NCBI RefSeq assembly: GCF_023746555.1
Contig: NZ_CP098755.1
Location: forward strand, 5,563,248-5,627,247
DNA from: Brevibacillus ruminantium
Lineage (GTDB): Bacteria > Bacillota > Bacilli > Brevibacillales > Brevibacillaceae
Direction: 5' to 3'
Length of the DNA: 64,000 nucleotides
The translations under genes were made by a program, and so were the position numbers. Positions 47,651 to 57,430 of this stretch are shown one piece after another (the stretch's first letter is position 1; the number at the start of each line of letters is the position of its first letter). Below the pieces are notes generated by a model. That model searched no databases and was not told the DNA's origin. It saw only the letters and a program-made list of their open reading frames with translations.

Positions 47651-47816
47651 GATTTCCTCCTAGTAGAAAGATTAATCACCCGATCCTATTTTCATGCCGA
47701 GCATCGCTATGCATCCATTGTAACAAGCGTTATCAACAAGCGTTTTGGTCGGGAATTCTAATGGCTCTGACAAGCGTTTCAATTATTTTGTCTCACATTT
47801 TCACTTGTAAGTGTGA

Positions 47817-48653
47817 CTACTCCAAAATATCCAGGATTCTTTGCAGATCCTCCTGCGAGTAAAAATCAATTTCGATCTTTCCTCTTTTGCTTCCTTTTTT
47901 AATCTTAACCGATGTGCCCAGTCTACTCCGCAATCTCTCCTCCATCTGGATCAGTTGCGGTTCTTTTTTCTGCTGTTTCTTTTTGATTGTTTCACGTGAA
48001 ACACTTGCCTGTTTCACCAGTTCCTCCAACTGACGCACGCTGAGTCCCTTTTTGACCACCTCTTGTGCCAACTGAAGCTGAACAGGCTCCTTCTCCACAG
48101 AAAGCAAAGCTCGAGCGTGTCCCATACTAAGCTGTGCGGCAGATACCATCTTTCTGATTTGCTCTGGGAGCTGCAGCAGACGAAGCATATTGGCTACATG
48201 CGGTCTGCTCTTTCCCACCTTTTTTGAAAGCTGTTCTTGCGTATAGGAATAATGACTCAGCAGCTTTTCATATGCTTCTGCCTCTTCCAGCGGATTTAAA
48301 TTCTCACGCTGCAAATTTTCGATCAGTGCGATTTCCATTAGCTGCTGATCGGTGTAGTCCTTCACTACAGCAGGCACCTTTTTCAAGCCCAAAGATTTTG
48401 CCGCGCGCAGTCTTCTTTCTCCAGCAACTAGCTCATATCCCTTGATACTTTTCCTGACAATAAGTGGTTGGATAATCCCGTGCTCCTGAATGGATTGAGC
48501 CAGTTCTTCAATTGCTGTCGCTTCGAACTCTTTTCGAGGCTGGTACGGATTGGGCCTAATATCTGCGACAGGTATTTCCGAAACATGCTCTTCTTCTTCA
48601 ATCATGTTGGACGTAATCAGCGCATTCAAACCTTTTCCAAGTCCTCTGCTCAT
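47817..48653 (-). CDS. parB: Chromosome partitioning protein ParB (Spo0J)
   Basis: The 278-residue protein starts MSRGLGKGLNALITSN. It has the ParB N-terminal CTPase domain (IRPNPYQPRKEF; VAGERRLRAAKSLG, about 75-88), the helix-turn-helix (LSKKVGKSRPHVANMLRL, about 138-155) and a C-terminal dimerisation domain. It loads at parS as a CTP-dependent clamp and recruits SMC. It overlaps parA by 4 bp. One parS site lies inside this gene at 47988. Confidence 0.97.
   Translation of the reverse strand: MSRGLGKGLNALITSNMIEEEEHVSEIPVADIRPNPYQPRKEFEATAIEELAQSIQEHGIIQPLIVRKSIKGYELVAGERRLRAAKSLGLKKVPAVVKDYTDQQLMEIALIENLQRENLNPLEEAEAYEKLLSHYSYTQEQLSKKVGKSRPHVANMLRLLQLPEQIRKMVSAAQLSMGHARALLSVEKEPVQLQLAQEVVKKGLSVRQLEELVKQASVSRETIKKKQQKKEPQLIQMEERLRSRLGTSVKIKKGSKRGKIEIDFYSQEDLQRILDILE
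47988..48003. promoter_or_regulatory. parS site 1
   Basis: TGTTTCACGTGAAACA, a perfect 16-bp palindrome identical to the Bacillota parS consensus, lies inside parB, as in B. subtilis spo0J. Confidence 0.97.
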
Positions 48654-49408
48654 ACTCCCACCACTTCCTTCGCCAAGTCGGTATATACCTCCGCCCCCCT
48701 TGAGCGAGGATCATACGAAATAATAGCCTGACCATGAGAAGGAGCTTCGCTCAGCCGCACATTGCGGGGAATAATCGTTTTATATACCTTTTCCTGAAAA
48801 TACTTTTTCACTTCTTCAATAACCTGAAGGCCGAGATTGGTCCGGGCATCCAGCATCGTCAGGACGACACCTTCGATGGCCAACTGAGAATTCAGATGTT
48901 TTTGAACCAAACGAATGGTATTCAATAACTGACTCAAGCCCTCCAACGCATAGTATTCACATTGGATCGGGATCAAAACTGAATCAGCTGCAGTCAACGA
49001 ATTTACGGTCAAAATACCCAGTGACGGCGGGCAATCAATAATGATGTAATCGTATTTATCCTTAACCACTTCCAGTGCTTTTTTCAAGCGGACCTCACGA
49101 GAGATGGTTGGGACTAGCTCAATTTCCGCACCCGCTAATTGAATGGTAGCCGGGATGATCAATAGACCATCAATCTCTGTAGGCAAAGTCGCATCCACAG
49201 GGCTGATGTCATTAATCAGCACGTCGTAGATACAGTAACGGACATCCGCTTTGTTAATGCCAACTCCACTTGTTGCATTTCCCTGGGGGTCGATATCTAC
49301 CAACAGTACTTTTTTTCCAAGTGAGGCCAAGCATGCGCTAAGATTAACGGACGTTGTTGTCTTACCTACTCCACCTTTCTGGTTTGCTACCGCAATGATT
49401 TTACCCAA
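48650..49408 (-). CDS. parA: Chromosome partitioning ATPase ParA (Soj)
   Basis: A TTG at 49408 is taken as start because GAGGTG ends six bases before it and it gives the family N terminus GKIIAVANQKGGVGKTTTSV with the deviant Walker A motif; 252 residues. Walker A' KGGVGKTT (about 10-17), Walker B IIIDCPPSLGIL and LTMLDARTNLG are present. The ATP-bound dimer binds DNA and regulates DnaA and, with ParB, origin segregation and sporulation. Confidence 0.96.
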   Translation of the reverse strand: MGKIIAVANQKGGVGKTTTSVNLSACLASLGKKVLLVDIDPQGNATSGVGINKADVRYCIYDVLINDISPVDATLPTEIDGLLIIPATIQLAGAEIELVPTISREVRLKKALEVVKDKYDYIIIDCPPSLGILTVNSLTAADSVLIPIQCEYYALEGLSQLLNTIRLVQKHLNSQLAIEGVVLTMLDARTNLGLQVIEEVKKYFQEKVYKTIIPRNVRLSEAPSHGQAIISYDPRSRGAEVYTDLAKEVVGV

Positions 49409-50072
49409 CTTCTCCACCTCATTTTTACACCAATCTACTAAACATGTTACCAGATTTGTTGTTCGTCGTACCCTGTTTTTTGGGAATGAAATTATTCCCA
49501 AGACATAACCAAAAAGTCCGCGGCGGTAGGCTTGTTCAGGATAAATCGTTAATCAAACCATGTGTTTTTACAGGATATCCTCTGCATTTCCCCTTGTTGT
49601 TCAAAGCAAAACTGCACTTTTCTACAGAAAGCCTGCTTGTATGACTTTGAATAAGACAGGTGTCATCGTCTTGTTTCATCCCTGTTCAAAACTATTCATA
49701 CTCCCGCTCTCGGCGGATTCTATATGAAGAATAACGATTACGAAGTGGAAAAAAGGCACCTCTTCCAGCGCCTCTTTTCTTCACTCTCCACTCGACGTTT
49801 TGAGCTTCTGCTGCATCCTGTACCATTTCAATCATACTGGCTATTTTCGGTTCCACCATGCTCCAATAGTTGATTCTTGCTAAAATATAATGTTTTAACT
49901 TGTATCCACTAAAGATTTGTCAAAAAGAAAGGCGGCCACTAATTGCCACCGCGACTTTCCTTTAAACGCCATTCTTTGTTTGTTTTCCGATTCAAATCTC
50001 TTCATTATTTATTAGGCAACAAGCTTTTACCCATCGTGACCGCTTGATGATACTTGTCCCCCATAAGTAAAT
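49409..50072. other. Intergenic region between noc and parA, no gene seen
   Basis: About 660 bp, AT-rich. Weak hairpins near 49753-49781 and 49922-49965 may contribute to noc termination, but neither has a clear T-run. Open frames are short and lack ribosome binding sites. Confidence 0.5.
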
Positions 50073-50930
50073 TTACCCGTTGTTTACATCTTTTCGTTTG
50101 GGAATCCGGATCGTGAATTGATAATACTCCTCATGATCCTGCTCGTCCGTTTCCACAGATAAACCCGTTTGAAGTACCATATCAATGGATTGACGGACCG
50201 TATTGATCGCAATACGTGTATCCCGTGAAAATGCTTTCCATTTGGGCTTGGGCTCTTTCTCAGCCTGTGGCTTATCCGCCCCTTCCAGTAACTGCTTCAC
50301 CCGCGTCTCAGTCTGTTTGACATTCCAATCCCGTTCGAGGATTTCTTGCAAAACTTTCAGCTGAAGCTCGCGATCCTTCAAAGGGATCAAAGCCCGTGCA
50401 TGCCTTTCCGTCAAAAACCGGGACAACAAAGCATCCTGAATTTCTTGAGGAAGATGGAGCAAACGCAATTTGTTGGCAATCGTGGACTGCCCTTTTCCCA
50501 AACGCTGCGCCAAGCTCTCTTGTGTCAGATCATGCAATTCAATCAACTTCTGGTAGGCAACCGCCTCTTCAATTGCGGTTAACCCTTCGCGCTGCAAATT
50601 TTCAATCAACGCAATGGACGCCGTTTGTGCATCGTTGAATTCCTTTACAATAGCCGGAATGCGCTCCAGTCCCAGCTTTTTTGTGGCGCGCCAGCGACGT
50701 TCACCAGCAATCAATTCATAACGATCGTTTCTCATCCGTACAACGATCGGCTGAATCAATCCATGCGTACGAATCGTCTGGCAAAGCTCGTCAATTTTGT
50801 CATCATCAAATACGGTACGAGGTTGATAAGGATTCGGCACAATCTCATCGACCGGGATCTGCCTGATCTCCTCATTTTCTGTCTTGTCCGTCAACCCGAA
50901 AATACGAGAAAACGAATCCTTCACTGCCAT
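50073..50930 (-). CDS. noc: Nucleoid occlusion protein Noc
   Basis: The ATG at 50930 follows GGGGGAG and yields 285 residues starting [12 protein letters not shown], with the short N-terminal amphipathic membrane-targeting segment of Noc. The ParB-like domain ([28 protein letters not shown]), helix-turn-helix ([18 protein letters not shown]) and C-terminal dimerisation region follow. Noc binds NBS sites, moves to the membrane with CTP and blocks Z-ring assembly over the nucleoid. It is a paralog of the nearby parB. Confidence 0.95.
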   Translation of the reverse strand: MAVKDSFSRIFGLTDKTENEEIRQIPVDEIVPNPYQPRTVFDDDKIDELCQTIRTHGLIQPIVVRMRNDRYELIAGERRWRATKKLGLERIPAIVKEFNDAQTASIALIENLQREGLTAIEEAVAYQKLIELHDLTQESLAQRLGKGQSTIANKLRLLHLPQEIQDALLSRFLTERHARALIPLKDRELQLKVLQEILERDWNVKQTETRVKQLLEGADKPQAEKEPKPKWKAFSRDTRIAINTVRQSIDMVLQTGLSVETDEQDHEEYYQFTIRIPKRKDVNNG

Positions 50931-51385
50931 GTAAAACTCCCCCACTTCCAACCGTTCCATCAGCCGCTTATGCTACACGCCCTGTCTTGACCATGCTGCT
51001 GCCATGAAGCACTCTCTTGCATTTGGTGAGAGCAGTCCATCTTTGTGTTCGAAATCGTTTCGGTCATGGAACCAAATGAACCATAAACCCTCTAAACAAT
51101 GTGAGTGGCTGCGTTTCTTTGTACGTCTTTGTGGACGGCTACTTTCGCCGTATCAGGTTGTCGGTCGTGATGTCTCTCTCTCTGATACAGTTGGAAACTT
51201 GACTGCGCCAATCTTATGCGAACCTTTCTTGCAAAGAACAGGTCGTGCAGTGGCGGCGAGGCACAAATCGGCTGTATTCGCCGGCCACTTATACTTTTCT
51301 TCTGAAAAACACGACAATACACTCTGATTATGATCGTAAAGAATTAGTTCTGCATAAAGGGGAACAATTCCTGCTGAAAAAAGCG

Positions 51386-51401
51386 TGTTTCACGTGAAAC
51401 A
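51386..51401. promoter_or_regulatory. parS site 2
   Basis: A second perfect TGTTTCACGTGAAACA lies between mgtC and noc, in a 478-bp intergenic stretch (50931-51408) that otherwise holds no recognisable gene. Confidence 0.97.
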
Positions 51402-51408
51402 TCTTCGT

Positions 51409-51960
51409 CTAATTGTCATAGTCCGTGTGCTTTCCTGGCTGTTTTCGCTCTTCTTCAGAAAGTACATCCTCATCAGCTTCCTCTTGATCATTGGAGAAAT
51501 TAAATAGATGCGGAAACAAGCGATGAAAGTCCAAAGTCAGGTAGGCAAAAAAGGCAGCGACGATTGCCGTTATATACATGCCCGCACTGAACAGCAGGCC
51601 AATCGCAGATGCAACCCACATCCCGGCCGCTGTCGTTAGTCCCTTCACATTTCCATTATATTTGATGATAGCGCCTGCCCCAAGAAAACCCATTCCCGTA
51701 ACCACCTGGGCAGCTACCCGTCCCGGATCGTTGTTTACTCCGTTGGAAGAAAAACCGTAAATGGATGCAAGGCCAAACAGGCAGGAGCCGAAACACACGA
51801 GGCTATATGTGCGAAAACCGGCTCCACGCTGCCGATTTGCCCCCTTCATAAAGCGCTCCCTCTCGATTCCCATGACTGCTCCGGCAATAAACGCCAAAAA
51901 CAGTCGCAGCAAGATGGTGGGCAGCTCAGGTGGGAAAAATGTCAATAAAGCAGTATTCAC
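51409..51960 (-). CDS. MgtC/SapB family membrane protein
   Basis: A GTG at 51960 gives 183 residues; an in-frame ATG at 51981 would add seven. Four to five hydrophobic helices carry the MgtC signature GAVMGIERERFMKGANRQR and AGFRTYSLVCFGSCLFGL, followed by GRVAAQVVTGMGFLGAGAI. In pathogens MgtC proteins act in magnesium-limited growth and modulate F-ATPase; bacilli use relatives of unknown role. The gene interrupts the usual noc-rsmG neighbourhood. Its C terminus is acidic and polar. Confidence 0.9.
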   Translation of the reverse strand: MNTALLTFFPPELPTILLRLFLAFIAGAVMGIERERFMKGANRQRGAGFRTYSLVCFGSCLFGLASIYGFSSNGVNNDPGRVAAQVVTGMGFLGAGAIIKYNGNVKGLTTAAGMWVASAIGLLFSAGMYITAIVAAFFAYLTLDFHRLFPHLFNFSNDQEEADEDVLSEEERKQPGKHTDYDN

Positions 51961-52135
51961 TTGGTCACCGTCCTCTCTCATATCCAGAGATGTATCTGAA
52001 TACGTACTTCTATGTAGCTTATGATGAACCTGCCTAAGTTACTTGTATGCAGGAGTTAAAAAGTTTATATGTGACCTGGGGGAAAAGCTGCAACTCTCTC
52101 ATGTTTAGAGCCTGCACAACCACTTATTTAAAAAA

Positions 52136-52159
52136 GGCTATAGCAAATATGCTACAGCC
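52136..52159 (-). terminator. Rho-independent terminator of rsmG
   Basis: GGCTATAGC (52136-52144) pairs with GCTACAGCC (52151-52159) with one mismatch. On the minus strand a T-run follows. It separates the rsmG operon from mgtC. The gap 51961-52362 otherwise shows only scattered TTACATCAA-like repeats (52220-52310). Confidence 0.82.
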
Positions 52160-52362
52160 CCATTTGGTATCACGTATTCATTTTTGCCCGATTGCCATTA
52201 AGCAGACGAACTCAGGGCAACTGGCAAAGTCATCAACATTGCAGTTACATCAACATGGAGTTATATCGGATTGATGCATGAGTTACATCAACTGGAGCTA
52301 CATCACTTGCAATTACACTAAATTGCATTCACCAGCAATTGCAATGACGATCACTTCCCCAG

Positions 52363-53079
52363 TCAAATCAACGGCTTCTTCGCAGGAGTGCCCGGTTTTC
52401 GCGGATATCCCTTCGGAGTGCTCTCTGCCTTTTCGATGATCACGATATTTCGTTCCCCGGCTTCCTCAGGAAGCTGCAAGGTTTCTACCTGCTTGGTTTT
52501 GCCGCCGAGCGTCTTGATCGCTTTCTTCGCTTCATTCAGCTCGGGAGAAATATCCGCACCCTTGAGGGCGATAAAATGTCCGCCGACACGAGCAAAAGGC
52601 AGGCAGTACTCGGACAGTACGTTCAAACGAGCGACAGCACGGGCGACCACCAGATCAAACGCTTGTCTGTAAGCCGGCTCCTGTGCCCGTTCCTCTGCCC
52701 TGCCATGAACGGGAGAAAGCTGCTCCAGTCCCAGTTCTTCTGCCACATGCTGAAGAAAATTCATCCGTTTGTTCAGCGAATCAATGATTGTCATTTGCAA
52801 ATGCGGAAAAACAATTTTCAATGGAATACTGGGGAAGCCTGCCCCTCCCCCAATGTCTGCTACCTTCTGTACCTGATCAAAAGAAAAATAGAAAGCAGGC
52901 GTTACAGAATCGTAGAAATGCTTGTTATACACCTGCTCTTCCTCGGTAATTGCCGTAAGATTCATCTTCTCGTTCCATTCTACCAACAGGCGGTAGTAGG
53001 CGTCGAACTGCTCTTTTTGCCGTTCGGAGAGCTCGATGCCTTGGGCGGACAAAGCCTCGGCAAATTGCTGCTTATTCAT
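52363..53079 (-). CDS. rsmG: 16S rRNA (guanine527-N7)-methyltransferase RsmG
   Basis: The ATG at 53079 follows AGGGG, giving the usual 238 residues starting MNKQQFAEALSAQGIELSE. The SAM-binding motif VADIGGGAGFPSIPLKI (about 70-86), and DLVVARAVARLNVLSEY are visible. It adds the m7G527 in 16S rRNA, and loss gives mild streptomycin resistance. It is the third gene of the mnmE-mnmG-rsmG operon, 89 bp after mnmG. Confidence 0.96.
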   Translation of the reverse strand: MNKQQFAEALSAQGIELSERQKEQFDAYYRLLVEWNEKMNLTAITEEEQVYNKHFYDSVTPAFYFSFDQVQKVADIGGGAGFPSIPLKIVFPHLQMTIIDSLNKRMNFLQHVAEELGLEQLSPVHGRAEERAQEPAYRQAFDLVVARAVARLNVLSEYCLPFARVGGHFIALKGADISPELNEAKKAIKTLGGKTKQVETLQLPEEAGERNIVIIEKAESTPKGYPRKPGTPAKKPLI

Positions 53080-53168
53080 TCGCGATACCCCTAACTTTAG
53101 CGTAGACGCTGGTTCAACCCGGTTTTTCTTACTGATTCCTGGCAAATGTCATTTGCCGTCAAGGCTGT

Positions 53169-55073
53169 TTACTCCGCTGCTGCAGCTCCCGCTTTGTGAT
53201 GATAATGCTCCAGATAAACCATCAAAACAGAGATATCTGCCGGATTTACCCCGGAGATGCGGGAGGCTTGCCCGATGTTGAGCGGACGAATCTTGCTCAG
53301 GTTTTCCCGGGATTCCTTGGACATACCGGAAATCTGGTGATAATCGAGCGATTCAGGAATACGCCGCTCCTCCATTTTCTTCATTCGTTCTACCTGCTGC
53401 AAAGACTTGCGAATGTAGCCGTCATATTTGATTTGAATCTCCACCTGTTCGGTTACATCCTCCGGCAGTGCTTCCGACGGCGGCATCATTTGCACGATAT
53501 GCTGATAGGTAATTTCCGGACGGCGCAAGAGCTGAGCGAGATCAATCACCTCTGTGAGCTCCGGTGAACCGGCCTGACGAAGCACTTCCTGCACTTGTTG
53601 CATATCAGGACGGACACGGGTCTGCATGATCCGCTCTTTTTCTTTTTCAATCAGCTCTCGTTTCTCACTGAACCGCTGATAACGCTCTTCACTGATCAAG
53701 CCGATCTCAAAACCGATATCCGTCAGACGCAGATCCGCATTGTCATGACGCAAAAGCAAGCGATGCTCGGCCCGTGACGTAAGCAGACGGTAAGGCTCAC
53801 TCGTCCCCTTCGTGACCAGATCGTCAATCAGCACGCCGATATACGCTTCTTCACGCCCCAGGATGACTGGCGATTTGCCTTGAATTTTACGGGCTGCATT
53901 AATCCCGGCCATCAATCCCTGTGCGGCTGCTTCCTCATAGCCGGAAGTGCCGTTGATCTGTCCCGCGGTGAAAAGACCTGGGATTTGTTTTGTTTCCAAG
54001 GTAGGCCAGAGCTGTGTCGGCACCAGCGCATCGTATTCAATCGCGTACCCCGGACGCATCATGCGTACCTGTTCCATCCCAGGCAAAGAGCGAAGCATCT
54101 GAATCTGGATTTCCTCCGGCATGCTGGTCGACAATCCCTGGACGTACATTTCTTCCGTATTGCGTCCTTCCGGCTCCAGAAAGATCTGATGGCGCGGTTT
54201 ATCGTTAAACCGTACGATCTTATCCTCGATCGATGGGCAATAGCGCGGCCCCCTGCCTTCGATCGTACCGGAATACATCGGGGCGCGATGCAGGTTGTCG
54301 TTAATCAAATGATGGGTATTTTCATTCGTATAGGTGAGCCAGCAAGGCAGCTGGTCCATGATGAATTCGGTCGTTTCATACGAAAACGCACGCGGTACAT
54401 CATCCCCTGGCTGAATCTCCATTTGGGAATAATCGACGCTGCTTTTGTGCACCCGTGGCGGCGTTCCTGTTTTGAAGCGCACCATTTCAAAGCCGAGTTC
54501 CTTCAAATGATAGGCGAGACGTACAGAGGGGCGCATGTTGTTTGGACCACTCTCGTACTGCAGATCACCGAGAATGATTTTGCCGCGCAAATACGTCCCG
54601 GTTGTCAGGACAACGGCCTTTGCCGTATAACGGGCGCCGGTTTGCGTAACGACGCCTTCGCAAACTCCGTTGTTGATGATCAATTCTTCTACCATCGCCT
54701 GACGCAAAATCAGATTGGGTGTGTTTTCAATCGTCTTTTTCATCTCATGCTGATAAGCGAATTTATCAGCTTGCGCACGCAGGGCGTGAACGGCCGGCCC
54801 TTTTCCGGTATTGAGCAATCGCATCTGAATATGGGTCTTGTCCGTATTTTTTCCCATTTCCCCGCCCAGCGCGTCAATTTCGCGCACCACATGTCCTTTA
54901 GCCGGACCGCCGACAGACGGGTTGCACGGCATAAATGCGACAGAGTCCAGATTAATCGTCAAAAGCAGTGTGCTGCACCCCATCCGTGCGGTTGCCAAAG
55001 CCGCCTCACTGCCTGCGTGCCCAGCCCCAATGACGATGACGTCATACGATTCCGCTTCATAGGTTGTAATCAT
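53169..55073 (-). CDS. mnmG: tRNA uridine-5-carboxymethylaminomethyl synthesis enzyme MnmG
   Basis: The ATG at 55073 follows GGAGGAG, giving 634 residues. The FAD-binding site [17 protein letters not shown] (about 11-27), the NAD-binding [11 protein letters not shown] region, and the C-terminal helical domain ([17 protein letters not shown]) are present. With MnmE it forms 5-carboxymethylaminomethyl at tRNA wobble U34. mnmE-mnmG-rsmG are consecutive on the minus strand. Confidence 0.97.
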   Translation of the reverse strand: MITTYEAESYDVIVIGAGHAGSEAALATARMGCSTLLLTINLDSVAFMPCNPSVGGPAKGHVVREIDALGGEMGKNTDKTHIQMRLLNTGKGPAVHALRAQADKFAYQHEMKKTIENTPNLILRQAMVEELIINNGVCEGVVTQTGARYTAKAVVLTTGTYLRGKIILGDLQYESGPNNMRPSVRLAYHLKELGFEMVRFKTGTPPRVHKSSVDYSQMEIQPGDDVPRAFSYETTEFIMDQLPCWLTYTNENTHHLINDNLHRAPMYSGTIEGRGPRYCPSIEDKIVRFNDKPRHQIFLEPEGRNTEEMYVQGLSTSMPEEIQIQMLRSLPGMEQVRMMRPGYAIEYDALVPTQLWPTLETKQIPGLFTAGQINGTSGYEEAAAQGLMAGINAARKIQGKSPVILGREEAYIGVLIDDLVTKGTSEPYRLLTSRAEHRLLLRHDNADLRLTDIGFEIGLISEERYQRFSEKRELIEKEKERIMQTRVRPDMQQVQEVLRQAGSPELTEVIDLAQLLRRPEITYQHIVQMMPPSEALPEDVTEQVEIQIKYDGYIRKSLQQVERMKKMEERRIPESLDYHQISGMSKESRENLSKIRPLNIGQASRISGVNPADISVLMVYLEHYHHKAGAAAAE

Positions 55074-55141
55074 ACTTTCTCCTCCTTCGGGTGCGTGTGG
55101 GAACGGCATGTATTTCACTCATCTTCGTTTGTTGGTTTCGA

Positions 55142-56518
55142 TTATTTACCCAAGCAAAATTGCGAAAAAATCTGGTCGATCAGATCTTCGCCGACACTCT
55201 CGCCGATGACCTCGCCGAGCAGCTCCCAGGCTTTTTTAATATCGATCTGCACCATGTCAATCGGCATTCTCTCATCGATCCCGCTGATTGCGTCGTCAAT
55301 CGCCTGCTCCGCCTGCCGCAGCAGCCGGATATGCCGGGCGTTGCTCACATAGGTCAGATCGTCCTGCTGGACTTTTCCGGAGAAAAAGGCCTCGGCGATC
55401 GCCTTCTCCAAAAGATCGATGCCCGTTTCCTCTTTGGCCGATGTCATGATCAGCGGCTGGTTGGGAAAATGGCGTTTGATCTCCTCCAGATCGATGCGTC
55501 CGGGGAGATCAAATTTGTTGATGATCAGGATTACCTGAAAACCTTTGGCCGCTTCGAAAATCCGGTAATCGTCCTCCGTCAATTCTTCATTATAATTGAG
55601 CACGAGCAAAACGAGATCCGCCTGTTGCAGCAGCTGACGCGATTTTTCCACGCCGATTTTCTCCACGATATCCTCTGTTTCCCGGATACCCGCCGTGTCG
55701 ATCAGGCGAAGAGGCACCCCTCTTACATTCACATATTCTTCGATGACATCGCGAGTCGTCCCCGCCACATCAGTCACAATCGCCTTTTCCTCTTGCACCA
55801 GACTGTTCAACAGTGAGGATTTCCCCACGTTGGGCCGGCCAATGATCGCCGTAGACAGTCCTTCCCGCAGGATTTTCCCCTGTGAAGCCGTTTGCAGCAA
55901 ACGTGCAATCTCCTCTTTTACCTCCTGGCACTTGTCCATGAGCAGTTGCTGCGTTACATCCTCCACGTCATGCTCCGGATAATCCAGCGTAACCTCGATA
56001 TGTGCCATCGCTTCGATCAGATTTTGTCTCAGCTTGCGAATCATTCGGGACAATTTTCCTTCGACCTGGTTCAAGGCCACCTTCATCGCCCGATCCGTTT
56101 TTGCCCGAATCAAATCGATTACCGCCTCTGCCTGGGACAAATCAATGCGTCCGTTCAAAAACGCACGCTTGGTAAATTCCCCCGGATCAGCCAGCCGGGC
56201 CCCGTTATCCAGTATCAGCGCAAGCACGCGCTCGACAGAGACAATCCCTCCGTGACAGTTCACCTCGACCACATCTTCGCGTGTAAACGTACGCGGCGCC
56301 CGCATCACCGAAACCAATACTTCTTCAACCAGGTCCCCTGTTTTCGGTTCATGCAAATGTCCGTAATGTATGGTATGGCTATCCACAGTGGACAGCTTCT
56401 GTTTTCCTCGAAAAATCGTATCCACAGTCTCAACCGCTTCCGGCCCGCTGACGCGAATAATCGCGACGCCGCCTTCTCCCATCGGTGTCGCTACCGCTGC
56501 GATCGTATCAAAATCCAT
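55142..56518 (-). CDS. mnmE: tRNA modification GTPase MnmE
   Basis: The ATG at 56518 is preferred to a GTG at 56527 that overlaps the ribosome binding site AGAGGTG; 458 residues. The N-terminal folate-binding domain (1-120), helical domain, and inserted G domain with [14 protein letters not shown] (about 228), DTAGIRET and NKFD are seen, and the C-terminal FCLGK carries the catalytic Cys. It partners MnmG. DnaA boxes and two structured repeats lie upstream between it and jag. Confidence 0.97.
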   Translation of the reverse strand: MDFDTIAAVATPMGEGGVAIIRVSGPEAVETVDTIFRGKQKLSTVDSHTIHYGHLHEPKTGDLVEEVLVSVMRAPRTFTREDVVEVNCHGGIVSVERVLALILDNGARLADPGEFTKRAFLNGRIDLSQAEAVIDLIRAKTDRAMKVALNQVEGKLSRMIRKLRQNLIEAMAHIEVTLDYPEHDVEDVTQQLLMDKCQEVKEEIARLLQTASQGKILREGLSTAIIGRPNVGKSSLLNSLVQEEKAIVTDVAGTTRDVIEEYVNVRGVPLRLIDTAGIRETEDIVEKIGVEKSRQLLQQADLVLLVLNYNEELTEDDYRIFEAAKGFQVILIINKFDLPGRIDLEEIKRHFPNQPLIMTSAKEETGIDLLEKAIAEAFFSGKVQQDDLTYVSNARHIRLLRQAEQAIDDAISGIDERMPIDMVQIDIKKAWELLGEVIGESVGEDLIDQIFSQFCLGK

Positions 56519-56632
56519 GTCGTTCACCTCTTGCTTTCCAAAACAAACGAGTCAGCTACTAACTTATTAGCATAACAGAACACTGAGAAAAATTCCAAGA
56601 AAAGAAACCGCGAATTACACTTTGCCAACATT

Positions 56633-56733
56633 TTATCCACAGCTACAAGCTTGTGCCTCATTTTTTCGTTATCCACAGTATGTTCGATTTGGCTTGTCTC
56701 CAATCGGCAGTTCTCTGTTATCCACTATCCACA
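56633..56733. promoter_or_regulatory. DnaA-box cluster upstream of mnmE
   Basis: Four 9-mers in one orientation: perfect TTATCCACA at 56633-56641 and 56669-56677, TTATCCACT at 56718-56726 and CTATCCACA at 56725-56733, the last two overlapping. They lie about 115-215 bp upstream of the mnmE start and 4.7 kb from dnaA. Confidence 0.7.
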
Positions 56734-56771
56734 GGCCCTTGCCTTTTTCCGTGCTACGGGGCCGTGGTGAA

Positions 56772-56966
56772 AAGAATCATGTTTCCCTGCTTAGCTCCGT
56801 ACTACGCCCAGCAAGGGTGATTCACTGTCCGCTCCACAGTGTCCCACGGGGGTCCGCAAAAGCAGCAAAGCTCCGAGGTCATCCCAAGGTTGCGTCCCTT
56901 TTTCCCGCGGGCCACTGTTCCGCTGAGCAGGGCTTCACAGTCGCACCGCAGGGAAACATGATTCTT
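56772..56966. repeat. Structured repeat element, copy A
   Basis: A 195-bp element bounded by perfect 19-bp inverted repeats (AAGAATCATGTTTCCCTGC at 56772 and its complement at 56948). An inner stem ACAGTGTCCCACGGG (56836-56850) pairs with CCCGCGGGCCACTGT (56904-56918) at 13 of 15 positions. It is closely similar to copy B in inverse orientation. No transposase and no ribosome binding site with a plausible protein are present, so it resembles a MITE or structured palindromic unit. Confidence 0.85.
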
Positions 56967-57125
56967 CTCCAAACATTCTGCTCCCTCCCTGCTTTTAAAA
57001 AGGCGAAAAGAAAGGAGATACTCTGAAAGAAAGACAAATCCATCATTGATTCCTCTTTTAACGATCCCTCCCCCATTCTCATCACCGTTTCCTCCCACAT
57101 GTTTTTAAAATGCACCGGTGACGTG

Positions 57126-57322
57126 AAGAAGCATGTTTCCCTGCGTTGCGACTGTGGAGCCCTCACCCAGCGCAGGGGAGATTTGCGGGAAAAAGGGGCG
57201 CAACCCTGGGATGACCTCGAAGCTTTGCGGCTTTTGCGCCCCCCCGCAAATCTCCCTGGAGCGGACAGTGAATCACCCTTTGCAGGGCGTAGTACGGAGC
57301 TGAGCAGGGAAGCATGCTTCTT
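57126..57322. repeat. Structured repeat element, copy B (inverted relative to A)
   Basis: A 197-bp element with terminal inverted repeats AAGAAGCATGTTTCCCTGC (57126-57144) and GCAGGGAAGCATGCTTCTT (57304-57322). Inner stems are GGGAGATTTGCGGG (57176-57189) with CCCGCAAATCTCCC (57243-57256), a perfect 14-bp match, and GGGGCGCAA (57195-57203) with TTGCGCCCC (57234-57242). The middle of the inner stem differs from copy A in sequence but not in pairing. Copies A and B are 159 bp apart. Confidence 0.85.
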
Positions 57323-57401
57323 CACACTACAGCCTCGTATCCAAATATCTTTCCCCCCAGGAAGAAGCGATAAAGAAGTCACCCCCACCCGCTTATGAGC
57401 A

Positions 57402-57430
57402 AAAAAAAAGAAGCCTACGACGAGGCTTCT
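57402..57430 (-). terminator. Terminator overlapping the jag stop codon
   Basis: GAAGCCT (57410-57416) pairs with AGGCTTC (57423-57429). On the minus strand nine T residues follow. The stem begins inside the last codons of jag. Confidence 0.85.

Noticed and set aside
51961..52135. Magnesium-sensing M-box riboswitch before mgtC
   Set aside because: Despite the gene type, the leader does not show the conserved M-box segments.
56622..57398. Several open frames of 98-169 codons on both strands between mnmE and jag
   Set aside because: They are by-products of the two GC-rich inverted elements and lack ribosome binding sites and family likeness.
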